This document shows positions 1 to 9,069 of a DNA stretch of 64,000 bases, piece by piece. A program made the translations under genes and the position numbers. Below the pieces are notes generated by a model. The model saw nothing but the letters and a program-made list of their open reading frames with translations, searched no databases and was not told the origin of the DNA. Origin of the DNA: an uncultured Actinomycetes bacterium (GTDB lineage Bacteria; Actinomycetota; Actinomycetes; Nanopelagicales; Nanopelagicaceae); NCBI GenBank assembly GCA_903827945.1, contig CAIKKN010000033.1, positions 1-64,000 on the forward strand, written 5' to 3'. The first letter of the stretch is position 1, and the number at the start of each line of letters is the position of its first letter.

Positions 1-41
1 TAAGGTACCGGTTCTGGTTAGGAGAAGGTAATTTCATACCT

Positions 42-47
42 TAGACT
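42..47 (+). promoter_or_regulatory. Possible -10 element of the tRNA-Pro gene
   Basis: TAGACT fits the actinobacterial TANNNT -10 and would place transcription start about 8 nt before the mature tRNA. No convincing -35 is visible. It partly overlaps a 6-bp inverted repeat, AAGGTA (25-30) and TACCTT (37-42), that could be an operator or chance. Confidence 0.35.
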
Positions 48-62
48 CCTGCCTTACGCCGC

Positions 63-138
63 CGGGGCGTAGCGTAGTGGCTAGCGCGCCTGCTTTGGGA
101 GCAGGAGACCGCGAGTTCGAATCTCGCCGCCCCGACCA
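63..138 (+). tRNA. tRNA-Pro (anticodon UGG)
   Basis: A full cloverleaf can be drawn. The acceptor stem CGGGGCG (63-69) pairs with CGCCCCG (128-134), followed by discriminator A and an encoded CCA (136-138). The anticodon stem CCTGC/GCAGG encloses the 7-nt loop TTTGGGA, whose positions 34-36 read TGG and so decode proline codons. The T arm has GCGAG/CTCGC around TTCGAAT. Length with CCA is 76 nt. The gene ends 49 nt before the tig start and lies on the same strand. Confidence 0.95.
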
Positions 139-187
139 GTAGTACCCAGATCCAACGTGAAATAGGGAATCCCTTTAAAGGAGTGTC

Positions 188-1480
188 GTGAAGAGCGCCG
201 TAGAAAAACTCAATGAAACCCGCGTAAAGATTTCTATTGAAGTTACATTCGACGAACTCGCACCATTCCTCGCTGATGCTTACACAACTGTAAGTTCCCG
301 AGTGAACATCCCTGGATTCCGTAAAGGAAAAGTTCCACAAGCAATGATCGACCAACGCGTCGGACGTGCTGTTGTACTTGATGAAGCTATCAACGCAGCT
401 ATTCCAACTTTCTACACGCAGGCCGCACGTGAAGCAAAGATTTCACCAATCGGCCGTCCTGAAGTTGATATTAAGGAACTCAAAGATAAGGTTTCACTTT
501 CTCTCGAGGTTGAAGTTGATATCCGTCCTGAAATTGAATTACCTGATTTTTCAAAGATCACACTCACTGTCGATGATGTAGAAGTTACAGATGCTGAAAT
601 TGATGAACAACTCACAGCACTTCGTTCTCGCTTTGGAACTCTCACTTCTGTCGAGAAGGCAGTCGAGACCGGCGATTTTGTTTCAATCGATTTGATTGCA
701 AAAGTTGATGGCGAAGAAATCGATGGCGGAACAGTGAACGATGTTTCATACGAAGTTGGTTCAAACCGTATGGTTGACGGACTCGATGATGCACTTCAAG
801 GTTTGAAAGAAGGCGAGAGCAAGCGCTTCGCTGCAGGTCTTGTGGGAATGGCTGAAGGACAGACTGGTGATATCGACGTAACTGTTAAGTCTGTAAAGCG
901 CCGCGATCTTCCAGATGCAGATGATGCATTTGCAAAGATGTCTTCTGAATTTGAAACTATTGCAGAACTCAAAGCAGACATTTCAACTCGCTTGAATCGC
1001 ATAAAGGAGATGGAGCAAGGCTCCTCTGCTCGCGATTTGCTTGTTGAAAAGTTGATGACAGAAGTCAAGGTTCCTGTCCCACAGAATTTGATCGACAACG
1101 AAGTTAATAGCCACCTCGAAGGCGAAGGCCGTCAGGAAGATGCTGTGCACCGCGCTGAAGTTATCGAATCAACAACCAAGTCATTTACCCAAGAAATCAT
1201 TTTCGACACAATTGTCGATGCTGAGCAAGTTTCAGTTAATGAAGCAGAATTAACTGAATACCTGTTCCGTGCCTCACAACGCTACGGAATGTCTCCAGAC
1301 CAATTCATCAAGGAAGTTACTGATGCTGGTCAGGTCAATACGATGATTTCAGAAGTTGCTCGCGCAAAGGCGCTTGCCGGCGTACTTAGCCGAGTCAAAG
1401 TTGTCACTAAGTCAGGAAAGGCTGTGGATCTCGAAGCTCTTCGCCCACAACCAGTAGTTCTTGACTCTGACTCCGAATAA
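188..1480 (+). CDS. tig: Trigger factor (ribosome-associated chaperone and prolyl isomerase)
   Basis: Trigger factor docks on ribosomal protein L23 at the exit tunnel and shields nascent chains. The 430-aa product has the N-terminal ribosome-binding domain with the signature GFRKGK at residues 43-48, a central FKBP-type peptidyl-prolyl isomerase domain (about 160-245), and an alpha-helical C-terminal domain. The start is GTG, placed 4 nt after AAAGGAG (177-183). It sits directly upstream of clpP1P2, the usual actinobacterial arrangement that joins folding and proteolysis. Length and domain order are normal. Confidence 0.97.
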   Translation: MKSAVEKLNETRVKISIEVTFDELAPFLADAYTTVSSRVNIPGFRKGKVPQAMIDQRVGRAVVLDEAINAAIPTFYTQAAREAKISPIGRPEVDIKELKDKVSLSLEVEVDIRPEIELPDFSKITLTVDDVEVTDAEIDEQLTALRSRFGTLTSVEKAVETGDFVSIDLIAKVDGEEIDGGTVNDVSYEVGSNRMVDGLDDALQGLKEGESKRFAAGLVGMAEGQTGDIDVTVKSVKRRDLPDADDAFAKMSSEFETIAELKADISTRLNRIKEMEQGSSARDLLVEKLMTEVKVPVPQNLIDNEVNSHLEGEGRQEDAVHRAEVIESTTKSFTQEIIFDTIVDAEQVSVNEAELTEYLFRASQRYGMSPDQFIKEVTDAGQVNTMISEVARAKALAGVLSRVKVVTKSGKAVDLEALRPQPVVLDSDSE

Positions 1481-1507
1481 CTCAGTTAAGCCAAATAGCC
1501 AACTTCT

Positions 1508-1527
1508 CTCAGGGCGAACAGCCTGAG
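1508..1527 (+). promoter_or_regulatory. Inverted repeat with GCGAAC core in the tig-clpP1 gap
   Basis: CTCAGG (1508-1513) and CCTGAG (1522-1527) form a 6-bp stem around GCGAACAG. It lies 27 nt past the tig stop with no T-run after it, so it is a poor intrinsic terminator. The loop holds GCGAAC, which resembles half of the ClgR operator known upstream of actinobacterial clp genes. Assigning it as an operator is speculative. Confidence 0.3.
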
Positions 1528-1623
1528 CCTGAATTCACCAATAATCGGGAAGCATTCGGACCTAAAGATTGTTAAGGTCAATACATAGAAATTCCGATTT
1601 AAGTAAAGCCTTCAGGAGGAACA

Positions 1624-2235
1624 GTGGAAGAGATCACCTCGCGTTCAGCGGGATCGAATATGGGCGGCTTGGATGACCAGGTCTACCAGCGACTTCTGAA
1701 AGAGCGCATCATTTTTATGACAGGCCAAGTTGAAGACAACATGGCGAATGCGATTTCAGCACAGATGTTACTTCTCGCTGCAGAAGATCCAGATAAAGAT
1801 ATTTTCCTTTACATCAATTCTCCAGGGGGATCAGTATCTGCAGGTATGGCAATTTATGACACCATGCAATACATCAAGAACGATGTTGCAACCGTAACAA
1901 TGGGTCTTGCCGCATCAATGGGTCAATTCCTTCTTACAGCTGGAGCAGCGGGAAAGCGTTATGCACTTCCAAACGCTCGCATCCTGATGCACCAACCTCT
2001 CGGTGGGATCGGCGGCACAGCAACTGAAATTCGCATTCAGGCTGAGCAAATGGCATTTACAAAACGTCGCATGGCAGAACTCATTGCGAAGCACTCGGGT
2101 CAAACAGTTGAAACAATTACTGCAGACTCTGACCGCGATCGCTGGTTTGACGCTGAAGAAGCGAAGACCTACGGTCTGGTTGACCATGTGGTTAAGTCAG
2201 CATCACAAGTAACAGGAAGCGGTGGCGCAGCATGA
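1624..2235 (+). CDS. clpP1: ATP-dependent Clp protease proteolytic subunit 1
   Basis: This is one of two ClpP serine-protease subunits. In Actinobacteria ClpP1 and ClpP2 form a mixed tetradecamer that degrades proteins fed by ClpX or ClpC. The 203-aa product shows the ClpP fold with nucleophile Ser98 in GLAASMG, His123 in LMHQP and the acidic residue near position 172. The GTG start follows AGGAGG (1614-1619) at close spacing. Its stop overlaps the clpP2 start (ATGA, 2232-2235), pointing to translational coupling and balanced subunit output. Confidence 0.96.
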   Translation: MEEITSRSAGSNMGGLDDQVYQRLLKERIIFMTGQVEDNMANAISAQMLLLAAEDPDKDIFLYINSPGGSVSAGMAIYDTMQYIKNDVATVTMGLAASMGQFLLTAGAAGKRYALPNARILMHQPLGGIGGTATEIRIQAEQMAFTKRRMAELIAKHSGQTVETITADSDRDRWFDAEEAKTYGLVDHVVKSASQVTGSGGAA

Positions 2236-2855
2236 TTAATAAAGTAAACGACATTTCTGCTCGTTACGTCCTTCCAACAATCGAAGAGAAAACCGCTTAT
2301 GGATTCAAGCGTCTTGATCCATACACAAAACTCTTTGAAGAGCGCATTATTTTCTTGGGTCAGCCAATTGATGACACTGTTGCAAACGATGTCATGGCGC
2401 AACTTTTGACTCTCGAGTCAATGGATCCAGACCGCGACATCATGATGTACATCAACTCACCTGGTGGATCCTTCACCGCACTGACAGCGATTTATGACAC
2501 CATGCAATTTGTTCGCCCAGATGTGATGACAATCTGTCTTGGACAGGCTGCATCTGCAGCAGCAATCCTTCTCGCTGGTGGAGCAAAAGGTAAGCGCTTT
2601 GCTCTCGAGCACGCCCGTATCTTGATTCATCAACCTTCTTCTGAGGGTGGCGGACAAGGTTCGGATATCGAGATCCAAGCTCGCGAAATCATGCGCATGC
2701 GCGCCTTGCTTGAAGAGATGCTCGTAAAGCACTCAACAAAGTCGGCTGAAGAAATCGCTAAAGATATTGAACGCGACAAGATCCTCACTGCAGCCGATGC
2801 TGTCGAGTACGGTCTTATCGACCAGGTTCTTGCATCTCGTAAAGCAACAAAGTAA
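2232..2855 (+). CDS. clpP2: ATP-dependent Clp protease proteolytic subunit 2
   Basis: The second ClpP subunit (207 aa) carries a longer N-terminal extension than ClpP1. Catalytic residues are Ser108 in GQAASAA and His133 in LIHQP, with INSPGGS forming the oxyanion-side strand. It is translated from an ATG that overlaps the clpP1 stop. With clpX just downstream, the three genes supply a complete ClpXP machine. No sign of truncation. Confidence 0.96.
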   Translation: MINKVNDISARYVLPTIEEKTAYGFKRLDPYTKLFEERIIFLGQPIDDTVANDVMAQLLTLESMDPDRDIMMYINSPGGSFTALTAIYDTMQFVRPDVMTICLGQAASAAAILLAGGAKGKRFALEHARILIHQPSSEGGGQGSDIEIQAREIMRMRALLEEMLVKHSTKSAEEIAKDIERDKILTAADAVEYGLIDQVLASRKATK

Positions 2856-2888
2856 TTCTCGGCAATTCTCGCTAACTAGATTCACCTA

Positions 2889-2905
2889 TAAGCGAACACC
2901 GCTTA
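2889..2905 (+). promoter_or_regulatory. Perfect inverted repeat upstream of clpX, possible operator
   Basis: TAAGCG-AACAC-CGCTTA is a perfect 6-bp palindrome with a 5-nt spacer, 36 nt upstream of the clpX -10. It contains GCGAAC, as does the repeat in the tig-clpP1 gap. The arms read GCG...CGC, the opposite order to the published ClgR consensus (CGC...GCG), so ClgR identity is doubtful. It could bind another regulator. Confidence 0.4.
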
Positions 2906-2914
2906 GGCTCAAAT

Positions 2915-2936
2915 GCCCTGCCAGGAATGGTGGGGC
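2915..2936 (+). terminator. GGAA-tetraloop hairpin between clpP2 and clpX
   Basis: GCCCTGCCA (2915-2923) pairs over 9 positions, two of them G-T wobbles, with TGGTGGGGC (2928-2936) around a GGAA loop of the GNRA class. The following bases TTTGTAGTCTT give a weak U-tract. It may attenuate read-through from clpP1P2. The same DNA also overlaps the -35 region expected for clpX. Confidence 0.5.
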
Positions 2937-2940
2937 TTTG

Positions 2941-2946
2941 TAGTCT
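2941..2946 (+). promoter_or_regulatory. clpX -10 element, leaderless type
   Basis: TAGTCT ends exactly 6 nt before the clpX ATG, so transcription would begin at or next to the start codon. CTGCCA (2918-2923) is a 4/6 -35 match at 17-nt spacing. There is no properly spaced Shine-Dalgarno sequence for clpX, which supports leaderless initiation. Confidence 0.55.
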
Positions 2947-2952
2947 TAAGGC

Positions 2953-4254
2953 ATGAACACACGCATCGGAGAATCAGGCGATCTCTTGAAGTGTTCTTTC
3001 TGCGGAAAGACACAAAAACAAGTCAAGAAACTTATCGCTGGTCCCGGCGTTTACATTTGTGACGAATGTATTGAACTTTGTAATGAAATAATCATTGAAG
3101 AACTTTCAGAGACCAGCACTCTTGGTCTGACTGAACTTCCAAAGCCTCAAGAGATTTCCGACTTCTTAGACCAGTTTGTAATTGGGCAAGAACGCGCAAA
3201 GCGTTCACTTGCTGTCGCTGTTTATAACCATTACAAGAGAGTTCAATCTGGGGACTCAAAGCGCGAAGATTCAGTTGAACTCGCTAAGTCAAATATTTTG
3301 ATTCTTGGTCCAACTGGTTGCGGCAAGACACTCCTTGCACAAACACTGGCAAGAATGTTGAACGTTCCTTTCGCAATTGCTGATGCAACCGCTCTTACAG
3401 AAGCCGGCTATGTCGGTGAAGATGTTGAAAATATTCTTTTGAAACTCCTGCAAGCTGCTGACTTTGATGTCAAGAAAGCTGAAACAGGAATTATCTACAT
3501 CGATGAAATCGATAAAGTAGCGCGTAAATCTGAGAACCCTTCAATCACCCGTGACGTTTCAGGTGAAGGCGTTCAGCAAGCGCTTCTAAAGATTCTTGAA
3601 GGAACAACTGCCTCTGTTCCACCACAAGGTGGACGAAAGCATCCTCATCAAGAATTCATTCAGATCGATACAACTAATATTCTTTTCATTGTTGGTGGAG
3701 CATTCGCAGGACTTGAAAAGATCATTGAAAGTCGTAAAGGCAAAGCCGGCGTCGGATTTAACGCGAAACTTCAGTCAATAGATGATGTCCAGAAGACGGA
3801 TATTTTTGGCGAAGTTATGCCTGAAGATTTATTGAAGTTTGGAATGATTCCTGAATTCATCGGTCGCCTTCCTATCCTTACAAGTGTTGAAAATCTTGAT
3901 CGCCCTGCGTTAATGGAAATTCTTACGGAGCCAAAGAATGCACTCGTTAAGCAGTACCAAAAACTCTTTGAACTCGATGGTGTCGAACTTGATGTGACTC
4001 CTGAGGCTCTCGGTGTTGTTGCCGACCTCGCAATCAAACGTGGAACTGGCGCGCGCGGCCTTCGCGCAATTATGGAAGAGACTCTTCTTTCAGTTATGTA
4101 CGAAGTGCCATCTCGAAAAGATGTAGAACGAGTGATTATTTCCCCAGCAGTTGTAAATAAAGAGGAAGAGCCTCAATACGTTCCTCGTGCAATCGGTTCT
4201 AAGCGTGCTGGAAAGCCAAAGAGCGCTGATGGCGATGAGGCAGAGAGCGCTTAA
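2953..4254 (+). CDS. clpX: ClpX, ATP-dependent unfoldase of the Clp protease
   Basis: ClpX is the AAA+ hexamer that recognises, unfolds and threads substrates into ClpP. The 433-aa protein has the N-terminal zinc-binding domain with Cys14, Cys17, Cys36 and Cys39, a Walker A motif at about 119-126 (GPTGCGKT), Walker B in IIYIDEIDK, and the C-terminal small domain containing [11 protein letters not shown]. It follows clpP2 by 97 nt but seems to have its own leaderless promoter. The C-terminal tail is charged and low in complexity. Confidence 0.97.
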   Translation: MNTRIGESGDLLKCSFCGKTQKQVKKLIAGPGVYICDECIELCNEIIIEELSETSTLGLTELPKPQEISDFLDQFVIGQERAKRSLAVAVYNHYKRVQSGDSKREDSVELAKSNILILGPTGCGKTLLAQTLARMLNVPFAIADATALTEAGYVGEDVENILLKLLQAADFDVKKAETGIIYIDEIDKVARKSENPSITRDVSGEGVQQALLKILEGTTASVPPQGGRKHPHQEFIQIDTTNILFIVGGAFAGLEKIIESRKGKAGVGFNAKLQSIDDVQKTDIFGEVMPEDLLKFGMIPEFIGRLPILTSVENLDRPALMEILTEPKNALVKQYQKLFELDGVELDVTPEALGVVADLAIKRGTGARGLRAIMEETLLSVMYEVPSRKDVERVIISPAVVNKEEEPQYVPRAIGSKRAGKPKSADGDEAESA

Positions 4255-4263
4255 GTTTTAATC

Positions 4264-4269
4264 TAGACT
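4264..4269 (+). promoter_or_regulatory. Possible valS -10 element
   Basis: TAGACT lies 8 nt upstream of the valS ATG, and no Shine-Dalgarno sequence precedes the gene. This suggests a leaderless or nearly leaderless transcript starting between clpX and valS. Confidence 0.4.
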
Positions 4270-4277
4270 CACCTCTT

Positions 4278-6875
4278 ATGAACGAACGCCCTGAACTAGC
4301 AGCGAGCTTTACGCCTGCCGATATCGAGGGTGTCCTCTACCAAAAATGGATTGATGCCGGCTATTTCAAGGCTGATGCAAAGTCTGAGAAACCACCGTTC
4401 ACAATTGTTATCCCTCCGCCAAACGTAACTGGCAGTCTTCACATCGGTCACGCCCTTGATCACACACTTCAGGATATTTTGATTCGCATGAAGCGAATGA
4501 AGGGCTTTGAAGCTCTTTGGCTTCCTGGAATGGATCACGCAGGAATTGCAACTCAAAACGTTGTTGAAAAACAGTTGGCAGCCGATGGGTTATCTCGACA
4601 TGATCTTGGACGCGAGAAGTTTGTCGAAAAAGTTTGGGAGTGGAAAGCAGAATCAGGCGGCACCATTCTTGGACAAATGAAACGGCTTGGAGATTCTGTC
4701 GACTGGAGTCGTGAAGCATTCACAATGGATGCAAATCTTTCAGAGGCCGTTCTAGAAATTTTTAAACGTCTTTACGATGCAAAATTGATTTACAGAGCAG
4801 AGCGAATCATCAACTGGTGCCCAAGATGCCTTACTGCGCTTTCAGATATTGAAGTTGATCACAAAGAAATTGAAGGTGAATTTGTACAAATCACCTATGG
4901 CGATGAAGGCGAAAACCAAATAAGTATTGCAACAACTCGGCCTGAAACCATGTTGGGTGATGGAGCCGTTGCGGTTAATCCAAATGACGAACGTTACAAA
5001 CACATGGTTGGAAAGCTTGTAAAACTTCCATATGTAAATCGAATGATTCCAATTATTGCCGATGAATTAGTGGATCCTGAATTTGGAACTGGCGCAGTAA
5101 AAGTAACTGCAGCACATGATCCAAATGACTTTGAAATGGCGATGCGCCACGACGTTCCAATGGTAATTATCATGAATGAACACGCCGTCATGGATGGCAC
5201 GAATACTCAATTTGATGGCATGGATCGCTTTGAAGCGCGTAAAGCCGTTGTAGAGCAGCTTCGCAATGATGGTCGAATCGGGTGGGAGAAGCGCCCTTAC
5301 ATGCACTCCGTTGGTCACTGCTCTCGTTGTGAAACTGTCGTTGAACCTCGACTATCTAAGCAATGGTTTGTGAAAGTTGCACCGTTGGCAAAAGCTGCAG
5401 GAGATGCAGTTCGTGACGGTCGCGTAAAGATTGAACCCGAAGAATTATCTCCACGTTATTTCGACTGGATAGATAATATGCATGATTGGTGTATCTCTCG
5501 CCAACTATGGTGGGGTCACCGCATTCCTGTCTATTACGGACCAAATGGCGAAGTCGTTGTGTGTGGACCAAATGATCTTCCACCTGCTGGATACGAACAA
5601 GATCCTGATGTTCTCGATACTTGGTTCTCATCTGCTTTGTGGCCTTTCTCAACTTTAGGCTGGCCAAACCAGACTGAGGATTTAGAAAAGTTCTACCCAA
5701 CAAGCGTTCTTGTGACCGGCTACGACATCCTGTTCTTCTGGGTAGCCCGCATGATGATGTGGGGATTGTTCGCGATGGATGGGGTTGCACCATTCCACAC
5801 GATTGCTTTGCATGGATTGGTACGCGATAAGTTCGGCAAAAAGATGTCCAAATCAAAGGGCAATGTTGTCGATCCGATTGAGTTTATGGACAAGTACGGC
5901 TCGGACGCACTTCGTTTCACACTTGCTCGTGGTGCAAATCCTGGGGCCGATCAAGCTCTGGCGGAAGAATGGATTGCAGGTGCCCGTAACTTCGCCACCA
6001 AACTTTGGAATGCCACTCGCTTCGCGCGGATGAATGGCGCAACAACTGAGGGAAATCTTCCAGCTTTTGAATCCCTAGACGATGTAAATAAATGGATTCT
6101 TACTCGTCTGGATGAAACAGTTGCAGAAGTTGATCAGTATTTTGAAAAGTTTGAATTCGCGAAAGCCTGCGAGCTGATTTATCACTTTGCTTGGGATGAC
6201 CTTTGCGATTGGTATTTAGAACTCACCAAATCTTCATTTGCTAAAGGTGGAACAGGCGCCGCAGATACACAGCGAGTACTTGGCCATGTCCTTGATCAAT
6301 TATTGCGATTGATGCACCCTGTTATGCCATTTATTACAGAAGAACTATGGTGCAACCTAACCGGCAAAGAAACTCTCGTAACTTCTGCTTGGCCAAAGTT
6401 TGATCCTTCACAACGCGATGTAGCTTCACTTGTAGCAGTTTCGAAAGTTCAAGAAATCATTACTGAAATTCGACGCTTTAGAAATGATCAAGGAATAAAG
6501 ACCTCTGCTCGCATTATTGCTCGCTTCAATGGAATGTCTGATGTGGGCCTTGCTTCGTATGAAGATGCAATTCGTTTTATTGTTCGTTGTGACAACGAAG
6601 AAGGAAACTTTACTTCCAAGATTGATGTTGCAGGCGTAGTGATTGAATTTGATTTGTCAGGTGCGGTCGATGTTAAGGCGGAACGTTCCCGACTGACAAA
6701 AGACCTCGCTGCTGCCGAGAAGGATCGAAACACTGCGAAGATAAAAATTGATAACGAAGGCTTCATGGCCAAAGCGCCAATGGAAGTTGTTCAAGAGATT
6801 CGCCAACGCCTTGCTGATACAACCGCCGACATTGAACGCATAACGGCAGCACTAGCAGCGCTACCCGCCGAATGA
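4278..6875 (+). CDS. valS: Valyl-tRNA synthetase
   Basis: This class Ia synthetase charges tRNA-Val. The 865-aa protein has the HIGH signature in GSLHIGHAL (residues 52-60), a CP1 editing domain in the middle with zinc-type cysteines (NWCPRC, HCSRC), KMSKS near residue 522, the anticodon-binding domain, and the C-terminal coiled-coil arm rich in Lys and Ala that is typical of ValRS. Length is normal. Its stop codon overlaps the folC start (ATGA at 6872), so the two are translationally coupled. Confidence 0.97.
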   Translation: MNERPELAASFTPADIEGVLYQKWIDAGYFKADAKSEKPPFTIVIPPPNVTGSLHIGHALDHTLQDILIRMKRMKGFEALWLPGMDHAGIATQNVVEKQLAADGLSRHDLGREKFVEKVWEWKAESGGTILGQMKRLGDSVDWSREAFTMDANLSEAVLEIFKRLYDAKLIYRAERIINWCPRCLTALSDIEVDHKEIEGEFVQITYGDEGENQISIATTRPETMLGDGAVAVNPNDERYKHMVGKLVKLPYVNRMIPIIADELVDPEFGTGAVKVTAAHDPNDFEMAMRHDVPMVIIMNEHAVMDGTNTQFDGMDRFEARKAVVEQLRNDGRIGWEKRPYMHSVGHCSRCETVVEPRLSKQWFVKVAPLAKAAGDAVRDGRVKIEPEELSPRYFDWIDNMHDWCISRQLWWGHRIPVYYGPNGEVVVCGPNDLPPAGYEQDPDVLDTWFSSALWPFSTLGWPNQTEDLEKFYPTSVLVTGYDILFFWVARMMMWGLFAMDGVAPFHTIALHGLVRDKFGKKMSKSKGNVVDPIEFMDKYGSDALRFTLARGANPGADQALAEEWIAGARNFATKLWNATRFARMNGATTEGNLPAFESLDDVNKWILTRLDETVAEVDQYFEKFEFAKACELIYHFAWDDLCDWYLELTKSSFAKGGTGAADTQRVLGHVLDQLLRLMHPVMPFITEELWCNLTGKETLVTSAWPKFDPSQRDVASLVAVSKVQEIITEIRRFRNDQGIKTSARIIARFNGMSDVGLASYEDAIRFIVRCDNEEGNFTSKIDVAGVVIEFDLSGAVDVKAERSRLTKDLAAAEKDRNTAKIKIDNEGFMAKAPMEVVQEIRQRLADTTADIERITAALAALPAE

Positions 6876-8230
6876 ACATGAGTTCACCTGACGCTCTTGA
6901 AGCTGTCGAACATATTTATCAAGCGCTCCTAAAACGTTGGCCGGAAACTCGCATCGAACCATCACTGGATCGAATTGCTGCATTGTGCGATGCTTTAGGA
7001 AGCCCAGAACGAACATACCCAGTCGTACATATCGCTGGTACAAACGGTAAGACCACCACATCTCGAATGATTGATTCCATCTTCAGTGAATTGGGATATA
7101 GAACAGGTCGGTTCACAAGTCCACACCTTGAAAGTTTCCTTGAACGGATTTCGCTAAAAGGCGAACCGATTACTCCTGAAGGTGCCATTGCAACTTACAA
7201 TGACATCGCTCTATACCTCGATCTCATCGATAGTCGTCAGCCACACCCCATTTCATTTTTTGAAGCAATGACAGCCCTGGCCTTTGTGGCATTTGCTGAA
7301 TTTCCCGTGGATGTAGCTGTCATTGAAGCAGGCATGGGTGGAGCGTGGGATGCGACAAATATTGTGACAAGCCAGGTTTCAGTCATCACGCCAATAGGGC
7401 TTGATCACACGGAATATTTAGGCGAGACGCTTGAAGAGATTGCTGAAACAAAATCCGGAATAATAAAGCCAGAATCTCATGTTGTCCTTGCCGCACAGCC
7501 AGTTGAAGCAGCAAAAGTATTGACTGCAAAAATTCTTGAAAAATCTGCAATCCCTTATCGCGAGGGTCTTGAGTTTCTTGTTTCGCGCAGAGACATTGCA
7601 GTCGGCGGACAATTAATTTCGGTTTCTGGAATTCATGGTGAATATACAGACCTATTCATTCCACTTTATGGCGCGCACCAAGCGTCCAATGCAGCTGTTG
7701 CGATTGCGACAGTGGAAGCTTTTGCTGGAGTGAAATTAGATGAAGAGATTGTTCGTTCAGCTTTTGCAAAAGTAACATCGCCTGGTCGATGTGAAGTTCT
7801 GTATAGAGATCCCACCGTAATTGTCGATGCAGCACATAATCCGCACGGTGCTCACGCACTTGCAGCGACTATTTCATCAGAATTTGATTTCGAAACGGTC
7901 TTCGGAGTTTTAGCCATCTTGGGCGAAAAAGATGTTCACGGAGTGCTACTCGAACTTGAACCAGTAATCGACCGCTTGGTTGTTACGCAAAATTCTTCAG
8001 ATAGAGCGCTACCTGTCGAGGATTTGTATGAAGCAGCAATTAAAGTTTTCGGCGTTGATAGAGTATTTAAAGAAGTTGATCTCCAACGTGCAATCACAAC
8101 TTCAATCGAGCAGTGCACGCTAATAAATCAAACGAGTGAAGGAGTCTCTGCTGTTCTCATAACCGGTTCTGTCGTAACAGCTGGTGAATCACGAGCAATT
8201 CTTCGTAGGCTTGTGGATTCACGAACATGA
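6872..8230 (+). CDS. folC: Folylpolyglutamate synthase / dihydrofolate synthase
   Basis: FolC adds glutamate to dihydropteroate and to reduced folates. The 452-aa product has the Mur-ligase-type P-loop AGTNGKTT near residues 52-59, the FTSPHLE folate-binding segment, the central Mur ligase ATPase region with EAGMGGAWDATN, and the C-terminal domain containing VDAAHNPHGA. Two starts are possible, ATG at 6872 or 6878. The stop overlaps the next gene, which is the conserved actinobacterial partner of folC. Confidence 0.95.
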   Translation: MNMSSPDALEAVEHIYQALLKRWPETRIEPSLDRIAALCDALGSPERTYPVVHIAGTNGKTTTSRMIDSIFSELGYRTGRFTSPHLESFLERISLKGEPITPEGAIATYNDIALYLDLIDSRQPHPISFFEAMTALAFVAFAEFPVDVAVIEAGMGGAWDATNIVTSQVSVITPIGLDHTEYLGETLEEIAETKSGIIKPESHVVLAAQPVEAAKVLTAKILEKSAIPYREGLEFLVSRRDIAVGGQLISVSGIHGEYTDLFIPLYGAHQASNAAVAIATVEAFAGVKLDEEIVRSAFAKVTSPGRCEVLYRDPTVIVDAAHNPHGAHALAATISSEFDFETVFGVLAILGEKDVHGVLLELEPVIDRLVVTQNSSDRALPVEDLYEAAIKVFGVDRVFKEVDLQRAITTSIEQCTLINQTSEGVSAVLITGSVVTAGESRAILRRLVDSRT

Positions 8231-8568
8231 GAATTCTAGGTTCGGCAGTCATAACAATGGAATCTTTAGTGATGGGATTTGCATTGTTATTGGCAATGCA
8301 GGATCACGGCGCACTTGCACTCTCGCTCGGGGGAGCACTTGCAGTCACTTGCCTTCTCACGGCTGGCTTAATGAAGAAGAAACTTGGATGGCAGATCGGG
8401 ACAGCACTTCAAGTTGGGTTAATTGCCTACGGCGTTGTCGTTCCTATGATGTATTTCATCGGCGCGCTTTTCGCTGGTCTATGGGCAAGCGCCTACTTTC
8501 TTGGTCGAAAGGGCGAGGCCATTCGGGCTAAATTGATAGCCGAAAGGGACCAGACGAGCCCGATTTAA
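8227..8568 (+). CDS. DUF4233 family small membrane protein
   Basis: This 113-aa protein is hydrophobic, with three or four predicted transmembrane segments (about residues 5-22, 26-46, 52-74 and 76-93) and a charged cytoplasmic-looking tail. Position between folC and ndk, size and the opening MRILGSAVI pattern fit the DUF4233 family, which is restricted to Actinobacteria. Its function is unknown; conserved coupling to folC hints at a role near folate or nucleotide metabolism, but this is only context. The start overlaps the folC stop (ATGA). Confidence 0.8.
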   Translation: MRILGSAVITMESLVMGFALLLAMQDHGALALSLGGALAVTCLLTAGLMKKKLGWQIGTALQVGLIAYGVVVPMMYFIGALFAGLWASAYFLGRKGEAIRAKLIAERDQTSPI

Positions 8569-8587
8569 GGGATTCCCGACAAGCCAA

Positions 8588-8593
8588 TAGAAT
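8588..8593 (+). promoter_or_regulatory. ndk -10 element, leaderless type
   Basis: TAGAAT ends exactly 6 nt before the GTG start of ndk. Transcription would begin on the start codon. There is no Shine-Dalgarno sequence in the 31-nt gap after the DUF4233 gene. Confidence 0.55.
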
Positions 8594-8599
8594 CAACCG

Positions 8600-9046
8600 G
8601 TGACTACCCCAACGCATACTCCTCAAGAACGAACACTTGTCCTGGTTAAGCCAGACGGAGTTCGCCGTTCACTCGTCGGCGAAGTAATCGCACGTATTGA
8701 GCGAAAAGGTTACGCAATTTCAGGAGTGAAGATGATTCAACCTGATCGTGCAACGCTCGCGCTGCATTACGCAGAGCATGAAGGAAAACCTTTTTACGAA
8801 CCACTCCTTGAATTTATGTTGTCAGGGCCGGTCGTTGCAATTATCGCCGAAGGAAATCGCGTTATCGAAGGTTTTCGTAAGTTGGCTGGAACTACTGATC
8901 CAACTACCGCAGAAGCAGGAACTATTCGCGGAGATTTAGCTCGAGATCAAGGTACAAAAGTTGTGCAGAATATTGTTCACGGTTCAGATTCAGTTGAGTC
9001 TGCAAATCGCGAAATCGGTATCTGGTTCCCTGAAGTTAGGAATTAA
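8600..9046 (+). CDS. ndk: Nucleoside diphosphate kinase
   Basis: Ndk exchanges the gamma phosphate between NTPs and NDPs through a phosphohistidine. The 148-aa protein has the opening [11 protein letters not shown], the nucleotide-binding residues in AGTTDP and the active-site signature NIVHGSDS with His127. The GTG start is chosen because the upstream bases hold a -10 element at leaderless spacing and the Ndk fold begins at about residue 11. It has a slightly longer N-terminus (Thr/Pro-rich) than many Ndk proteins. Confidence 0.96.
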   Translation: MTTPTHTPQERTLVLVKPDGVRRSLVGEVIARIERKGYAISGVKMIQPDRATLALHYAEHEGKPFYEPLLEFMLSGPVVAIIAEGNRVIEGFRKLAGTTDPTTAEAGTIRGDLARDQGTKVVQNIVHGSDSVESANREIGIWFPEVRN

Positions 9047-9069
9047 TAAAGATGAGGAAGAAGGACGAG

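Noticed and set aside
5356-5856. 166-aa reverse-strand open frame in valS
   Set aside because: It lies wholly within the well-conserved ValRS coding region and shows no motif.
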